A stretch of DNA of 64,000 nucleotides, taken from positions 1,178,001-1,242,000 of the forward strand of contig NZ_JAWDIX010000001.1 of assembly GCF_032380675.1 (NCBI RefSeq), written 5' to 3'. Origin of the DNA: Anaerolentibacter hominis. Its GTDB lineage: Bacteria; Bacillota; Clostridia; Lachnospirales; Lachnospiraceae. This document shows positions 17,701 to 25,534 of this stretch, piece by piece. Position 1 is the stretch's first letter. The number at the start of each line of letters is the position of its first letter. A model generated the notes under the pieces. The model was not told where the DNA came from. It worked only from the letters and a program-made list of their open reading frames with translations, and made no database searches. The position numbers and the translations under genes are program-made.

Positions 17701-18373
17701 CGGGCGTCCAAGAGGTTGCGGCGTCATTATCTGTAATATAGCCGGATGAGCCGAATGATTTATCATTGCTGCCCGATACGACTCCTTTTCCATAAGAGAG
17801 ATTGTAATTTACAACCTGCCCCGGTTCCTTTGCATCAGCCAGATCTTCCGGAGCAGCCGGTGCAGATGGGGTGAGCGTAATATCGTCGAACTTCGCCGAT
17901 GATGCCCCGCCGGCGGAAGATATAATGATGTAAACCGCTTCACAAGGAGTTTGGAAATCCGTTTTATATTCCTCTTTCGTTTCTGATAATGTAAAACTCT
18001 TTTGGTCAACACCGGAAACAACCTGAATGTGAACATCATTATTGCCCCTGGCCTTAAAACCGGTAAAAATACTATTTTCAGGAATCGCTATCTTACATAC
18101 CTGCTGGTCTTCGGAAAGATCATTTGCATAAAGTTCCTTTCCATTTTGGGCTGAATTGACGATGTTCCACATCCCCTGCCCGAAATTACAGTGTCCGTAT
18201 AGACCCTCCAATGCCTTCGGCTCCATATCATTTACGGAGAGATCTTCAAATGTCAGGACAACGTCACTGCTTTCTGCGGATGCTGGCACAGATGTTCCTG
18301 ATAATAAAAGGCAAATAATAAGCAGGTACGTGAGAAAAGACGTACCAAATTTTCTTGCTTCCTGGATTTTCAT
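14744..18373 (-). CDS. Secreted multidomain PIG-L/LmbE-family deacetylase
   Basis: This 1209-residue protein has a Sec signal peptide (cleavage near ASA-ES, residue 33). The order is: an N-terminal beta domain (about 36-170), an F5/8-type carbohydrate-binding domain (about 187-312), a PIG-L domain (about 320-600), a second discoidin-like domain (about 615-765), a FIVAR-like helical segment (about 768-832), a Gly/Asn/Pro linker, a beta-rich region (about 900-1120) and a C-terminal Big_2 domain (about 1130-1209). The PIG-L zinc motifs are HPGDE (328-332; usually HPDDE) and HTDH (484-487). PIG-L enzymes deacetylate GlcNAc groups, so the likely target is a host or surface glycan. There is no LPXTG or SLH anchor. 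Base composition looks more AT-rich than its neighbours, which could mean acquisition. Confidence 0.88.
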   Translation of the reverse strand: MKIQEARKFGTSFLTYLLIICLLLSGTSVPASAESSDVVLTFEDLSVNDMEPKALEGLYGHCNFGQGMWNIVNSAQNGKELYANDLSEDQQVCKIAIPENSIFTGFKARGNNDVHIQVVSGVDQKSFTLSETKEEYKTDFQTPCEAVYIIISSAGGASSAKFDDITLTPSAPAAPEDLADAKEPGQVVNYNLSYGKGVVSGSNDKSFGSSGYITDNDAATSWTPGENESAVIDYGKKYQFSEFLLEYNDPTNPKQYRIFISDDKDTWTELVDRSSGSDTGAVQREEVTAAGRFLKIEFTQAPASLTEFKAYGTEAHREKRKIMVIVPHPGDEMRMCGGIIRDAVMKGDEVKVVISGNGDYKGPDEGKKRIAESIAALNNIGVKTSDIIFMGYADNGGLIGSNGQEPDDSHIYQMYTASDENAVILSREDNSQTYGLDTGKQDYHFEYTGEHADYTRKNFIEDLMHAIKAFRPTDIYSTSLYDMHTDHAYLNLFVREAILTLQKQDYFFTPTLREGIIHSVAGDSNLDGGQRWPENNSDASVAFTKPNLLEEATTLDWNKRVSVTVPYQMRQPAPFRYSLKDQSLNLYTTQYQDLFFAAFSKYDEVFWEKSFTSLTYSASVQVNASSNQDKANRVLDGIASGYIPAMEKLDFTASASKKRDGFPDAEWVADGPGDWVELMWSTPQKVQKIVIYDRPDTDQNITSGKLTFDDGTTKEVGALPENGRPYELILETEKEMQSLKFEITGVSNGTTNPGLAEIEVFGSSNQEKEYLKNLISTAKAIKNDNSEYTTESYTDLKAAIIKAEMILNSSGDAAALRAAAQELQAAIDGLKKADHNNSGGNNFNPIIPDPESGKGKTETTTQTLPESGTIIETVIKTDSNGNVTEGITNVTAGITSTNIEKKAARFNIILPEQELLHAVEDGSSILNILLPAEELMVQLNSGKGTLIDVSVTIPDSIMNHEALSIENIELPKEVLEAAKKNGTDVQITFVNEQGQKYFSWKFEAKALKKAGKIKDINLALALHPDNEDESMAKLIDKKNKGKSLILSFQHDGKLPENTKVTLYLGDHNGWKPGKTGYLYYHDENKNKLVEQNKNKYKIDKKKEITIQINSCSDYVLLPYVPTGKNVVKLFDEISVKKTLTLKKGKSASLKVTNGLNADLVKKFTTSNKAVATVSKNGKINAKKPGTTVITTKITINGKTKLFKTKVSVK

Positions 18374-18697
18374 ATTAATTCCTCCCCTTTATGTCTGTTG
18401 GCGATTAAACGGACTGCTATTAAAAGAAGCGTAGCATAGAGAGAGTAAAAATAAAATCATACAGTATGAGGTTTTTGAACTTTTTTTATTTTATGACGTA
18501 AATTCCGTAACGAATAGTTTTTCCTGTTCTGGTAAATCATAGAAGTGTAGCTTTGCGAGGATGCACAGCGATTCGGATAAAAATAATGTCTGCTTACGCA
18601 GACTCGAATTGTGCGCCAAGACCCGCGAGCGCGTCTTGAATTTTCCGCTTTCTTTTCACAGAAAGGGATTAAAAAAATCAGAAATGGAGGAATAACA
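18374..18697. other. Divergent intergenic region before the PIG-L and rubrerythrin genes
   Basis: This 324-base gap holds the PIG-L ribosome binding site (GGGGAGG on the minus strand) and two short hairpins on the rubrerythrin side, GTCTGC/GCAGAC at 18588-18603 and CAAGAC/GTCTTG at 18617-18638. No convincing -35/-10 pair was found on either strand. Confidence 0.5.
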
Positions 18698-19294
18698 ATG
18701 GCAGTTGAATTTAAACATAGTGAGACGAAGAAGAATCTGATGAGGGCCTTTGCAGGCGAGAGCCAGGCCAGAAATCGTTACACCATTGCGGCGTCCCAAG
18801 CAAAAAAGGAACATTTACACGTTCTGGAAGCGATTTTTACCTTTACGGCAAACCAGGAAAAAGAGCATGCGGAGATTTTCTATGATTTACTTAGAGATGA
18901 AGCCGGTGATACCATTCACATTGACGGAGGCTATCCGGTAGACCTGTTTGAAGACATGACTAAGGTACTGGAAGCTGCGGCGCACAATGAGTACGAGGAG
19001 CATGGAGATGTATATCCGTCATTTGCGCAGACAGCCAGAGACGAGGGACTTGCGAAGGTTGCGGTTACCTTTGATATGATCGCGGCAATCGAAAAAACTC
19101 ATGGAGACCGCTTCAAGAAATTCGCGGAGTATTTAAAAGACAACAAGCTGTTTGTTTCCGATGTTCAGACCGGCTGGATGTGCCTAAACTGCGGCTATAT
19201 CTACACTGGAAAAGAAGTTCCGGAGAAGTGCCCGGTGTGCCAGCATGACAAAGGCTATTTCATCCGTCTGGAATTAGCGCCATATTCGAACTAA
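18698..19294 (+). CDS. rbr: Rubrerythrin
   Basis: The protein, about 198 residues, has the classical order: a ferritin-like diiron four-helix domain (ligand segments FAGESQARNRY, QEKEHAEIFY, NEYEEH and AAIEKTHGDRF) and a C-terminal rubredoxin domain (WMCLNCGYIYTG ... CPVCQHDKGYF). It reduces hydrogen peroxide in the cytoplasm using electrons from NAD(P)H by way of rubredoxin-type carriers. The start at 18698 is supported by GGAGG 7 bases upstream; an open frame extends to 18611 but has no ribosome binding site. tepA starts 12 bases after the stop, so the two are probably cotranscribed. Confidence 0.96.
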   Translation: MAVEFKHSETKKNLMRAFAGESQARNRYTIAASQAKKEHLHVLEAIFTFTANQEKEHAEIFYDLLRDEAGDTIHIDGGYPVDLFEDMTKVLEAAAHNEYEEHGDVYPSFAQTARDEGLAKVAVTFDMIAAIEKTHGDRFKKFAEYLKDNKLFVSDVQTGWMCLNCGYIYTGKEVPEKCPVCQHDKGYFIRLELAPYSN

Positions 19295-19306
19295 GAGGGG
19301 GACGGT

Positions 19307-19996
19307 ATGGCAGACACGGAGAAAAAAGAAACAGAAGAGATTAAAGAGACAGGACAGCTGACACTGGACAATAATCAGGAGAACTGTAGGATTCATCTGC
19401 TGACGATCATCGGTGAGATTGAAGGACACGAATGTCTGTCGGAAAGTACAAAATCCACGAAATACGAACACGTTCTGCCCATGCTGGCAAAGGTGGAAGA
19501 TGACAAGGATATTCAGGGACTTCTGATCCTGATCAATACGGTAGGCGGAGACGTGGAGGCCGGGCTTGCGATCGCGGAAATGATTGCTTCCCTGAGCAAG
19601 CCGACGGTATCCCTTGTTCTGGGCGGAAGCCATTCCATCGGTGTCCCGCTGGCGGTTTCCGCCGATTATTCCTTTATCGTACCCAGCGGAACGATGGTAG
19701 TGCATCCGGTGCGGATGAGCGGGATGGTAATCGGCGTTGTGCAGACCTATCAGCATTTTATGCAGATTCAGGACCGGATTACCGGTTTCGTGGAGGCTCA
19801 CTCCCACATTGATCAGGAACGTCTGGAAGAGCTTATGCTCAACACCAAGATGATGGTGAAGGATGTAGGTACTATCCTGGTGGGAAAAGAAGCGGTGGAC
19901 GAGGGTATCATAGATGAAATCGGAGGGCTGAAAGAGGCCATGAGCAAGCTTTATGAGATGATCGGGGAAAGGCAGCAGCCTGGCCGGGAATCCTGA
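19307..19996 (+). CDS. tepA: TepA/ClpP-like serine protease family protein
   Basis: The 229-residue protein has a ClpP-type crotonase fold. The nucleophile region is GGSHSIGVPLA, with Ser in the GxSxG-like turn; the oxyanion region is NTVGGDVEAGLAIAEM, and VHPVRMSG supplies the catalytic His. TepA proteins are ClpP relatives without a partner ATPase site, linked in Bacillus to translocation and signal-peptide degradation. The neighbourhood supports the call, since tepA lies near spoIIIE/ftsK in many Firmicutes; here uppP sits between them. GAGGGGG precedes the ATG. Confidence 0.88.
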   Translation: MADTEKKETEEIKETGQLTLDNNQENCRIHLLTIIGEIEGHECLSESTKSTKYEHVLPMLAKVEDDKDIQGLLILINTVGGDVEAGLAIAEMIASLSKPTVSLVLGGSHSIGVPLAVSADYSFIVPSGTMVVHPVRMSGMVIGVVQTYQHFMQIQDRITGFVEAHSHIDQERLEELMLNTKMMVKDVGTILVGKEAVDEGIIDEIGGLKEAMSKLYEMIGERQQPGRES

Positions 19997-20060
19997 GGAA
20001 TGGAACTTGCAAAGCACCCTGATTACAGGTATAATAAATACGGGTATATGGATAGAAACT

Positions 20061-20095
20061 TGATTCAGCAGTGGGGCAACCTCACTGCTGAATCA
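20061..20095. repeat. Inverted repeat between tepA and uppP
   Basis: Perfect 13-base arms (TGATTCAGCAGTG and its complement) flank a 9-base loop. No T run follows, so it is a weak terminator at best; it could be a processing or protein-binding site. Confidence 0.6.
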
Positions 20096-20159
20096 GGGTA
20101 AAGAGGGAATTGAATTTTGGGGATTATACAAGAGATAAAGCAAGAGAGCGGAGGTTGTT

Positions 20160-21035
20160 ATGACACTTTTCAAAGCAATTATTCTGGGCCTGGTGCAGGG
20201 GATTGCGGAATTCCTGCCGATCAGCAGCTCCGGCCATCTGGCCATTTTTAGAAATATTCTGAATTTTCAGACTGATACGGGCCTGCTGTTTGATGTAATG
20301 CTTCATTTTGGAACACTGGTAGCTATTTTTGTGGCCTTTCACCGGGATATCGGCCGCATGATTGTGGAAGGTCTGGGGATTATCGCAGATTTCTTTTACA
20401 ACATAGGCGTGTTTTTTGCCAACACCGTTGGAAAATCGGGGAAAAGATACCGCAAGGTTTTATTTACTTCCTACCGCCGGTTTGTAATGCTGATCCTGGT
20501 ATCTACGATTCCCACCGGAATCCTGGGCCTTCTGCTGAAAGATATCGTCACGGTGACCTCTACAACCCTTCTGGTTCCGGGCATCTGCCTGATTGCCACG
20601 GGGATGATGCTGCTGGTTGCCGATTACGTGGATGTGGGCATGAAGCGGGCGAACCAGGCTACATATTTAGATGCGGCGGTTGTTGGAACCGCTCAGGGCG
20701 TGGCCACCATGCCGGGTCTGTCCCGGTCCGGGACGACCATTATGGTCGGACTGCTGTGCGGATTTGAGAAGACATTTGCAGTAAAGTATTCCTTTATCAT
20801 GTCGATTCCGGCCGTGCTGGGAGCTGTGGTGCTGGAACTGAAGGATTTTACAGCGATTTCCGTCCAGCCTGCGGAGATTGTCTACTACGTGGCAGGTATG
20901 GTGATTGCGGCGGTGGTTGGCTACATTTGCATCAAGACGATGCTGGTCATCGTGAGAGGAAAACGATTTATCGGATTCTCAATTTATTGTTTTGTGATTG
21001 GAATTATAGCTATTATTTGGAATTTTGTTAGATAG
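20160..21035 (+). CDS. uppP: Undecaprenyl-diphosphatase UppP (BacA)
   Basis: The 291-residue membrane protein has about eight helices and both UppP signature regions: QGIAEFLPISSSGH near residues 13-26 and PGLSRSGTTI in the second half. It dephosphorylates undecaprenyl diphosphate at the membrane, recycling the lipid carrier of peptidoglycan synthesis, and confers bacitracin tolerance when abundant. GCGGAGG lies before the ATG. An insertion of about 25 residues (NVGVFFANTVGKSG-like region near residue 80) lengthens the first cytoplasmic loop relative to short UppPs. ftsK begins 11 bases downstream. Confidence 0.96.
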   Translation: MTLFKAIILGLVQGIAEFLPISSSGHLAIFRNILNFQTDTGLLFDVMLHFGTLVAIFVAFHRDIGRMIVEGLGIIADFFYNIGVFFANTVGKSGKRYRKVLFTSYRRFVMLILVSTIPTGILGLLLKDIVTVTSTTLLVPGICLIATGMMLLVADYVDVGMKRANQATYLDAAVVGTAQGVATMPGLSRSGTTIMVGLLCGFEKTFAVKYSFIMSIPAVLGAVVLELKDFTAISVQPAEIVYYVAGMVIAAVVGYICIKTMLVIVRGKRFIGFSIYCFVIGIIAIIWNFVR

Positions 21036-21046
21036 GAGGCAGCTTT

Positions 21047-23647
21047 GTGGCTCAAGCGGGGAAAAAGAAAACAACGGGTCGTGCCGGAGCAGGGGGTAAG
21101 AAGAAAAATACAGCTTCAGCAGGATACCGGGATGAGATCATACTGATTGTCACTTTGGTTATCACCATTTTGCTGGTTCTGAGCAATTTTGGGCTGAGCG
21201 GCGTGGTGGGAGAGTGGCTGAATCATTTTATGTTCGGGATCATGGGTGTTCTGGCCTATGTATTTCCCTATGCGCTGTTTCTTGCGGCGGCATTCCGTAT
21301 ATCCAACCGGAAGAATAAAGAAGTGACCAGAAAGCTATGTTACATAGGCGGTATTATGTTTGCCCTGACCGGGCTGTTTCAGCTGATCGCCAGCCACTAT
21401 GATCCTCTGGCCAAGGTGCTGGATTATTATAAGATCTCCGCACAGAATAAGTCCGGCGGCGGAATCATCGGCGGTCTGCTGGTTATGCTGTTTGGCTATC
21501 TGGTGGGGGAAGTGGGCGCTTATCTGGTCCTGATTGCCGTAATTTTGATTCTTCTCATGTTCCTAACCGGGAAACTGTTCCTTTCTGCGATCCGCAGGAA
21601 AAGCGAGCAGCAGTTCCGGGAATATCAGGAAAAAAGAAAACAGCGCAGGATGTACGAGGAAGAGCAGGAGGCCGAAGAAGAGCCTGAGCCGGAGGGGAAC
21701 AAAAAACGCCGTCTCTTTACCTTCGACGCGGATGCGCTGGAAACGGGGAAAGCGGAGCCTCAGCCTGCTGAGAAGGAAGGAAAGCCGTCTGTTAAAAAGG
21801 TTGACATGTCGGAGATTATACCGGAGGGACGGAAGAATCCCCCGGAGTTTACAATACAGAACAGCTTTGCGCCGGATAAGGCGGAGGCTGGCTTCGGTCC
21901 TGCCGGGGAGAGCAGGGAGCAGGGCGGGAGTGACAAAGCGTCATTTGGCGCCGCTATGGCTGAGATTACACCGGCTGTGACGGAAGAGGCCGGTTTTGAC
22001 CCTCAGATGATGGAGGATAAACCGGAACCAGTCAGAATACATAAGATGCCGGAAGAACCCAAACCTGTTCTGCGGGAAAGAGTGGAGATACCGGAGAGCA
22101 AGAAGGAGAAGAAGGAGGAACCGCTCAATCTGGATGCGGCCATGGACGCGAAGGGGGAGCCCTATGTATTTCCTCCCACCTCTCTGCTTTCCCGCCCCAG
22201 CGGAAAAACGAAGGGAGTAAGCGACAAGGAATTAAAGGAGACCGCTATGAAGCTGCAGACGACCCTGGACAGCTTCGGTGTGCGGGTGGCAGTTACCAAT
22301 GTAAGCTGCGGCCCCGCGGTTACCCGCTATGAGCTCCAGCCGGAGCAGGGGGTAAAAGTCAGCAAAATCACCAGCCTGTCCGATGACATCAAGCTGAACC
22401 TGAAGGCAACGGATATCCGGATCGAGGCGCCTATACCGGGAAAGGCCGCGGTGGGAATCGAAGTGCCAAACGCGGAGAACTCGCCGGTGCTGCTTCGGAC
22501 GCTGCTGGAGAGCAGTGAGTTTAAGAACCATCCGTCGGAGATCACCTTTGCCGTGGGCCGGGATATCGGCGGCCAGATTGTTGTCACCGATATTGCCAAG
22601 ATGCCTCATATGCTGATTGCGGGAGCCACCGGCTCCGGTAAATCTGTCTGCATCAATACGATTGTCATGAGCATCTTATACAAAGCCAACCCGGACGATG
22701 TGAAACTAATTATGGTCGATCCCAAGGTGGTGGAATTAAGCGTTTACAACGGGATTCCCCATCTGCTGATACCGGTGGTGACCGATCCGAAGAAAGCGTC
22801 GGCCGCCTTAAACTGGGCGGTCAACGAGATGACGGAACGGTATAATAAATTTGCGGAGCTGGGTGTCCGTGATCTGAAGGGCTATAACCGCAAGATAGCG
22901 GAACTGCCTGAGGATAATGAGGAAGGCTACCGCAGGATGCCCCAGATTGTAATCATCGTGGACGAGCTTTCCGACCTGATGATGGTGGCTCCCGGCGAGG
23001 TGGAGGATGCGATCTGCCGTCTGGCACAGATGGCGAGAGCGGCGGGGCTGCATTTGATTATTGCCACGCAGCGTCCGTCCGTCAATGTTATTACCGGGCT
23101 GATCAAGGCAAATATTCCTTCCAGAATTGCCTTTGCGGTTTCCTCCGCCATTGATTCCAGAACGATTCTGGATGGGTCCGGCGCGGAAAAACTGCTGGGC
23201 AAGGGAGATATGCTCTTCTTTCCGTCTGGCTATCCCAAGCCGGTGAGAATCCAGGGAGCATTTGTCTCCGATAAAGAAGTAAGCGCAGTGGTTGATTTCC
23301 TGTCCAAACAGAAATGCAAGCCTCAGTACAGCGCTGAAATGAATGAGAAGATTACGTCTACTTCCACGGCTGCCCAGGAAAACAGCAAGGAGGCCGAGGA
23401 CGGCAGGGATGAGTATTTTGCTGACGCCGGGCGTTTTATTATCGAGAAGGACAAGGCATCCATCGGTATGCTGCAGCGGGTTTACCGCATCGGATTCAAT
23501 CGGGCGGCGCGTATCATGGACCAGCTGTGTGAGGCCGGGGTAGTGGGACCGGAGGAAGGGACCAAGCCCAGGAAAGTGCTGATGGACCAGGGACAGTTTG
23601 AATGTTATCTCCGGGGAGAGCCGGCGGAGCAGACCGAGGGTGAATAG
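21047..23647 (+). CDS. ftsK: FtsK/SpoIIIE DNA translocase
   Basis: The 866-residue protein starts at a GTG behind ATAGGAGG. It has a basic N-terminus, four membrane helices (about 28-175), a long acidic linker rich in Glu and Pro (to about 375), the FtsK motor, and a C-terminal winged-helix gamma domain (about 795-860) that reads polarity sequences. Walker A is GATGSGKS near residue 525 and Walker B is IVDELSDLMM near 635. It pumps chromosomal DNA through the division or sporulation septum. One gene in this context may serve both vegetative and SpoIIIE roles; that is inference. The next gene begins one base after the stop. Confidence 0.97.
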   Translation: MAQAGKKKTTGRAGAGGKKKNTASAGYRDEIILIVTLVITILLVLSNFGLSGVVGEWLNHFMFGIMGVLAYVFPYALFLAAAFRISNRKNKEVTRKLCYIGGIMFALTGLFQLIASHYDPLAKVLDYYKISAQNKSGGGIIGGLLVMLFGYLVGEVGAYLVLIAVILILLMFLTGKLFLSAIRRKSEQQFREYQEKRKQRRMYEEEQEAEEEPEPEGNKKRRLFTFDADALETGKAEPQPAEKEGKPSVKKVDMSEIIPEGRKNPPEFTIQNSFAPDKAEAGFGPAGESREQGGSDKASFGAAMAEITPAVTEEAGFDPQMMEDKPEPVRIHKMPEEPKPVLRERVEIPESKKEKKEEPLNLDAAMDAKGEPYVFPPTSLLSRPSGKTKGVSDKELKETAMKLQTTLDSFGVRVAVTNVSCGPAVTRYELQPEQGVKVSKITSLSDDIKLNLKATDIRIEAPIPGKAAVGIEVPNAENSPVLLRTLLESSEFKNHPSEITFAVGRDIGGQIVVTDIAKMPHMLIAGATGSGKSVCINTIVMSILYKANPDDVKLIMVDPKVVELSVYNGIPHLLIPVVTDPKKASAALNWAVNEMTERYNKFAELGVRDLKGYNRKIAELPEDNEEGYRRMPQIVIIVDELSDLMMVAPGEVEDAICRLAQMARAAGLHLIIATQRPSVNVITGLIKANIPSRIAFAVSSAIDSRTILDGSGAEKLLGKGDMLFFPSGYPKPVRIQGAFVSDKEVSAVVDFLSKQKCKPQYSAEMNEKITSTSTAAQENSKEAEDGRDEYFADAGRFIIEKDKASIGMLQRVYRIGFNRAARIMDQLCEAGVVGPEEGTKPRKVLMDQGQFECYLRGEPAEQTEGE

Positions 23648-23648
23648 A

Positions 23649-24533
23649 TTGAAGGAATGTTGGCTGATCGTAAATGAATTTCTCTATACAAATAAGTTTT
23701 CTGAGCTGGCACAGTGGCTTTTGGAGGCCGGAAAGAGAAGAGGGATTTCTCTGTGCATCCGGACCAACGCGGAGGTGCTGGTGGAGTTTGGCGGGCGTAT
23801 ATGGCCGGAGGACAGGCCGGAGTTTGTCCTGTTCTGGGATAAGGATATCCGGCTGGCCAGGGCGCTGGAGGAGGCCGGTATCCCGGTCTATAATAGTGCT
23901 GGCGCCATTGAAGCCTGTGACGACAAGTCCCTGACCCACCAGATTCTTTACAAGGCGGGAATCCCCATGCCGGAGACCATTCTGGCGCCTATGACCTATG
24001 GCAATATCGGATACAGCAATCTGGATTTTTTGCGGAAGCCGGCTGAGAGGCTTGGGTTTCCTATGGTGGTAAAGGAGTGCTTCGGTTCATTCGGACAGCA
24101 GGTTTATCTGGTACATTCCATGGAAGAGCTGGAGAGCTGCGTGCTGGGTATCGGTGCCCGTCCTATGCTGTTCCAGCGATTTATAGCCAGCAGCTTTGCA
24201 CGGGACATCCGGCTGCAGGTTGTGGGAGATCAGGTCGTGGCCGCTATGTACCGGTATTCGGATACCGGGGATTTCAGGGCCAATATTTCAAACGGCGGCA
24301 AGATGAAGCCCTACACGCCGGACGAGGCGGAAAAAGAGCTGGCAGTTACAAGCTGCCGGGCTTTGGGACTGGACTTCGCCGGGGTGGATTTGCTGTTTGG
24401 CCCGGAGGGAAAGCCTCTGGTCTGTGAGGTGAATTCCAACGCTCATTTTAAAAATATCTTTACCTGTACCGGGGTAAATGTGGCTGACAATATCATGGAG
24501 CATATTCTTTTAGAAAGGAAGCGGGCGCAGTGA
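23649..24533 (+). CDS. ATP-grasp ligase A (RimK-like), substrate unknown
   Basis: The protein has a RimK-type layout: an N-terminal pre-ATP-grasp domain, then an ATP-grasp domain with MVVKECFGSFGQQVYLV (phosphate loop region), FQRFIASSFARDIRLQVVGDQVV, and a magnesium-binding VCEVNSN near the end. Such enzymes join a carboxylate to an amine through an acyl phosphate. Two starts are possible: an ATG at 23598 inside ftsK, and a TTG at 23649 behind GAGGGTGA. The TTG is preferred because it avoids a 50-base overlap and starts the conserved part (about 294 residues). It overlaps the next gene by GTGA. No peptide precursor gene was recognised nearby. Confidence 0.82.
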   Translation: MKECWLIVNEFLYTNKFSELAQWLLEAGKRRGISLCIRTNAEVLVEFGGRIWPEDRPEFVLFWDKDIRLARALEEAGIPVYNSAGAIEACDDKSLTHQILYKAGIPMPETILAPMTYGNIGYSNLDFLRKPAERLGFPMVVKECFGSFGQQVYLVHSMEELESCVLGIGARPMLFQRFIASSFARDIRLQVVGDQVVAAMYRYSDTGDFRANISNGGKMKPYTPDEAEKELAVTSCRALGLDFAGVDLLFGPEGKPLVCEVNSNAHFKNIFTCTGVNVADNIMEHILLERKRAQ

Positions 24534-25393
24534 AGGGCTGGCTGATTTACGGCAGGAAGGAAGCAGACTGCAACAGGGGTTATATTAATCTTTATATGGA
24601 AGAGTGCAGAAAAAGGCAGATTCAGCTGGATCTGCTTTTTGTCGATTTACTGGACTTTGGCGTGAGAGACGGGCGGCCCTATATATCCTATGAAGGGAAG
24701 GAGGAACGGCCGGACTTCGCCATCTGCCGCTGTATTTATCCGCTGCTGTCCAGGCATCTGGAGGAAATGGGAGTCCCGGTTTTTAACCGTGCCGGAATTG
24801 CGGAGATCTGCAATGACAAAGCCAGGACCTATCTGTATGTATCAAGGACCGGGGTGCCCATGGTGGATTCCCGGTTCTGCAAAAGGGATTATGTGGAGGA
24901 TATCGCATCCGGCTATCCGGCGGATACTGTATTAAAGAGTGTGGACGGTCACGGGGGCGGACAGGTATTCGACCTCCGGGAGGGATTTACAGACACCATG
25001 CGGGAGTGCTTTATCAAAAGCGACGGCGTACTGCAGCCCCTGACCGGAACCAGGCATCAGGACCTTCGCGTCTACGTCATCGGCCGGGATATCATAGCAG
25101 CGGTTCTTCGGACTGCCGCAGCCGGGTTTAAATCCAATTATTCTCTGGGCGGCAGGGTAGAGCTTTATGAGCTGTCGGAGAAAGAAAAAGAGCCGGTAAA
25201 CAGGATTATCGGCCTCTTTGGGGGCTTTGGCCTGGTGGGCATTGACTTTATCATAGGCGATGAAGGCCAGCTGATATTTAATGAGATTGAAGATGTGGTG
25301 GGAGCCAGGATGCTCTATCAGTGTTCAGATATCAATATTGTACCCCTGTATCTGGACTGGATTCTGGGCGAGTTAAAGGAATGTGCAAAGTAA
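24530..25393 (+). CDS. ATP-grasp ligase B (RimK-like), paralogue of its neighbour
   Basis: This 287-residue protein has the same two-domain plan as the preceding gene and is clearly related: VLKSVDGHGGGQVF is the phosphate-loop region, RHQDLRVYVIGRDIIAAVLR the central part, and FNEIEDVVGARML the magnesium site. Here the last acidic motif is NEIED rather than CEVNSN, so the active sites differ. It starts at a GTG that overlaps the stop of gene A, which implies coupled translation and possibly a heterodimer or two consecutive ligations. The product is unknown; glutamate-type side chains on a cofactor, protein or wall peptide are options. fhs follows. Confidence 0.82.
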   Translation: MKGWLIYGRKEADCNRGYINLYMEECRKRQIQLDLLFVDLLDFGVRDGRPYISYEGKEERPDFAICRCIYPLLSRHLEEMGVPVFNRAGIAEICNDKARTYLYVSRTGVPMVDSRFCKRDYVEDIASGYPADTVLKSVDGHGGGQVFDLREGFTDTMRECFIKSDGVLQPLTGTRHQDLRVYVIGRDIIAAVLRTAAAGFKSNYSLGGRVELYELSEKEKEPVNRIIGLFGGFGLVGIDFIIGDEGQLIFNEIEDVVGARMLYQCSDINIVPLYLDWILGELKECAK

Positions 25394-25534
25394 AGATCGG
25401 GGCTATCCGGGGGCGGGTGTCCTATGATATACTTTTAAACAGGAAGGAAAGGATTCCACCGGATGTATTCCGGTGTTTTACTGACGGCTTAAGGGCCGCC
25501 GGTACAGGATTACATGAAAGGAAGGTTTTGGAGA

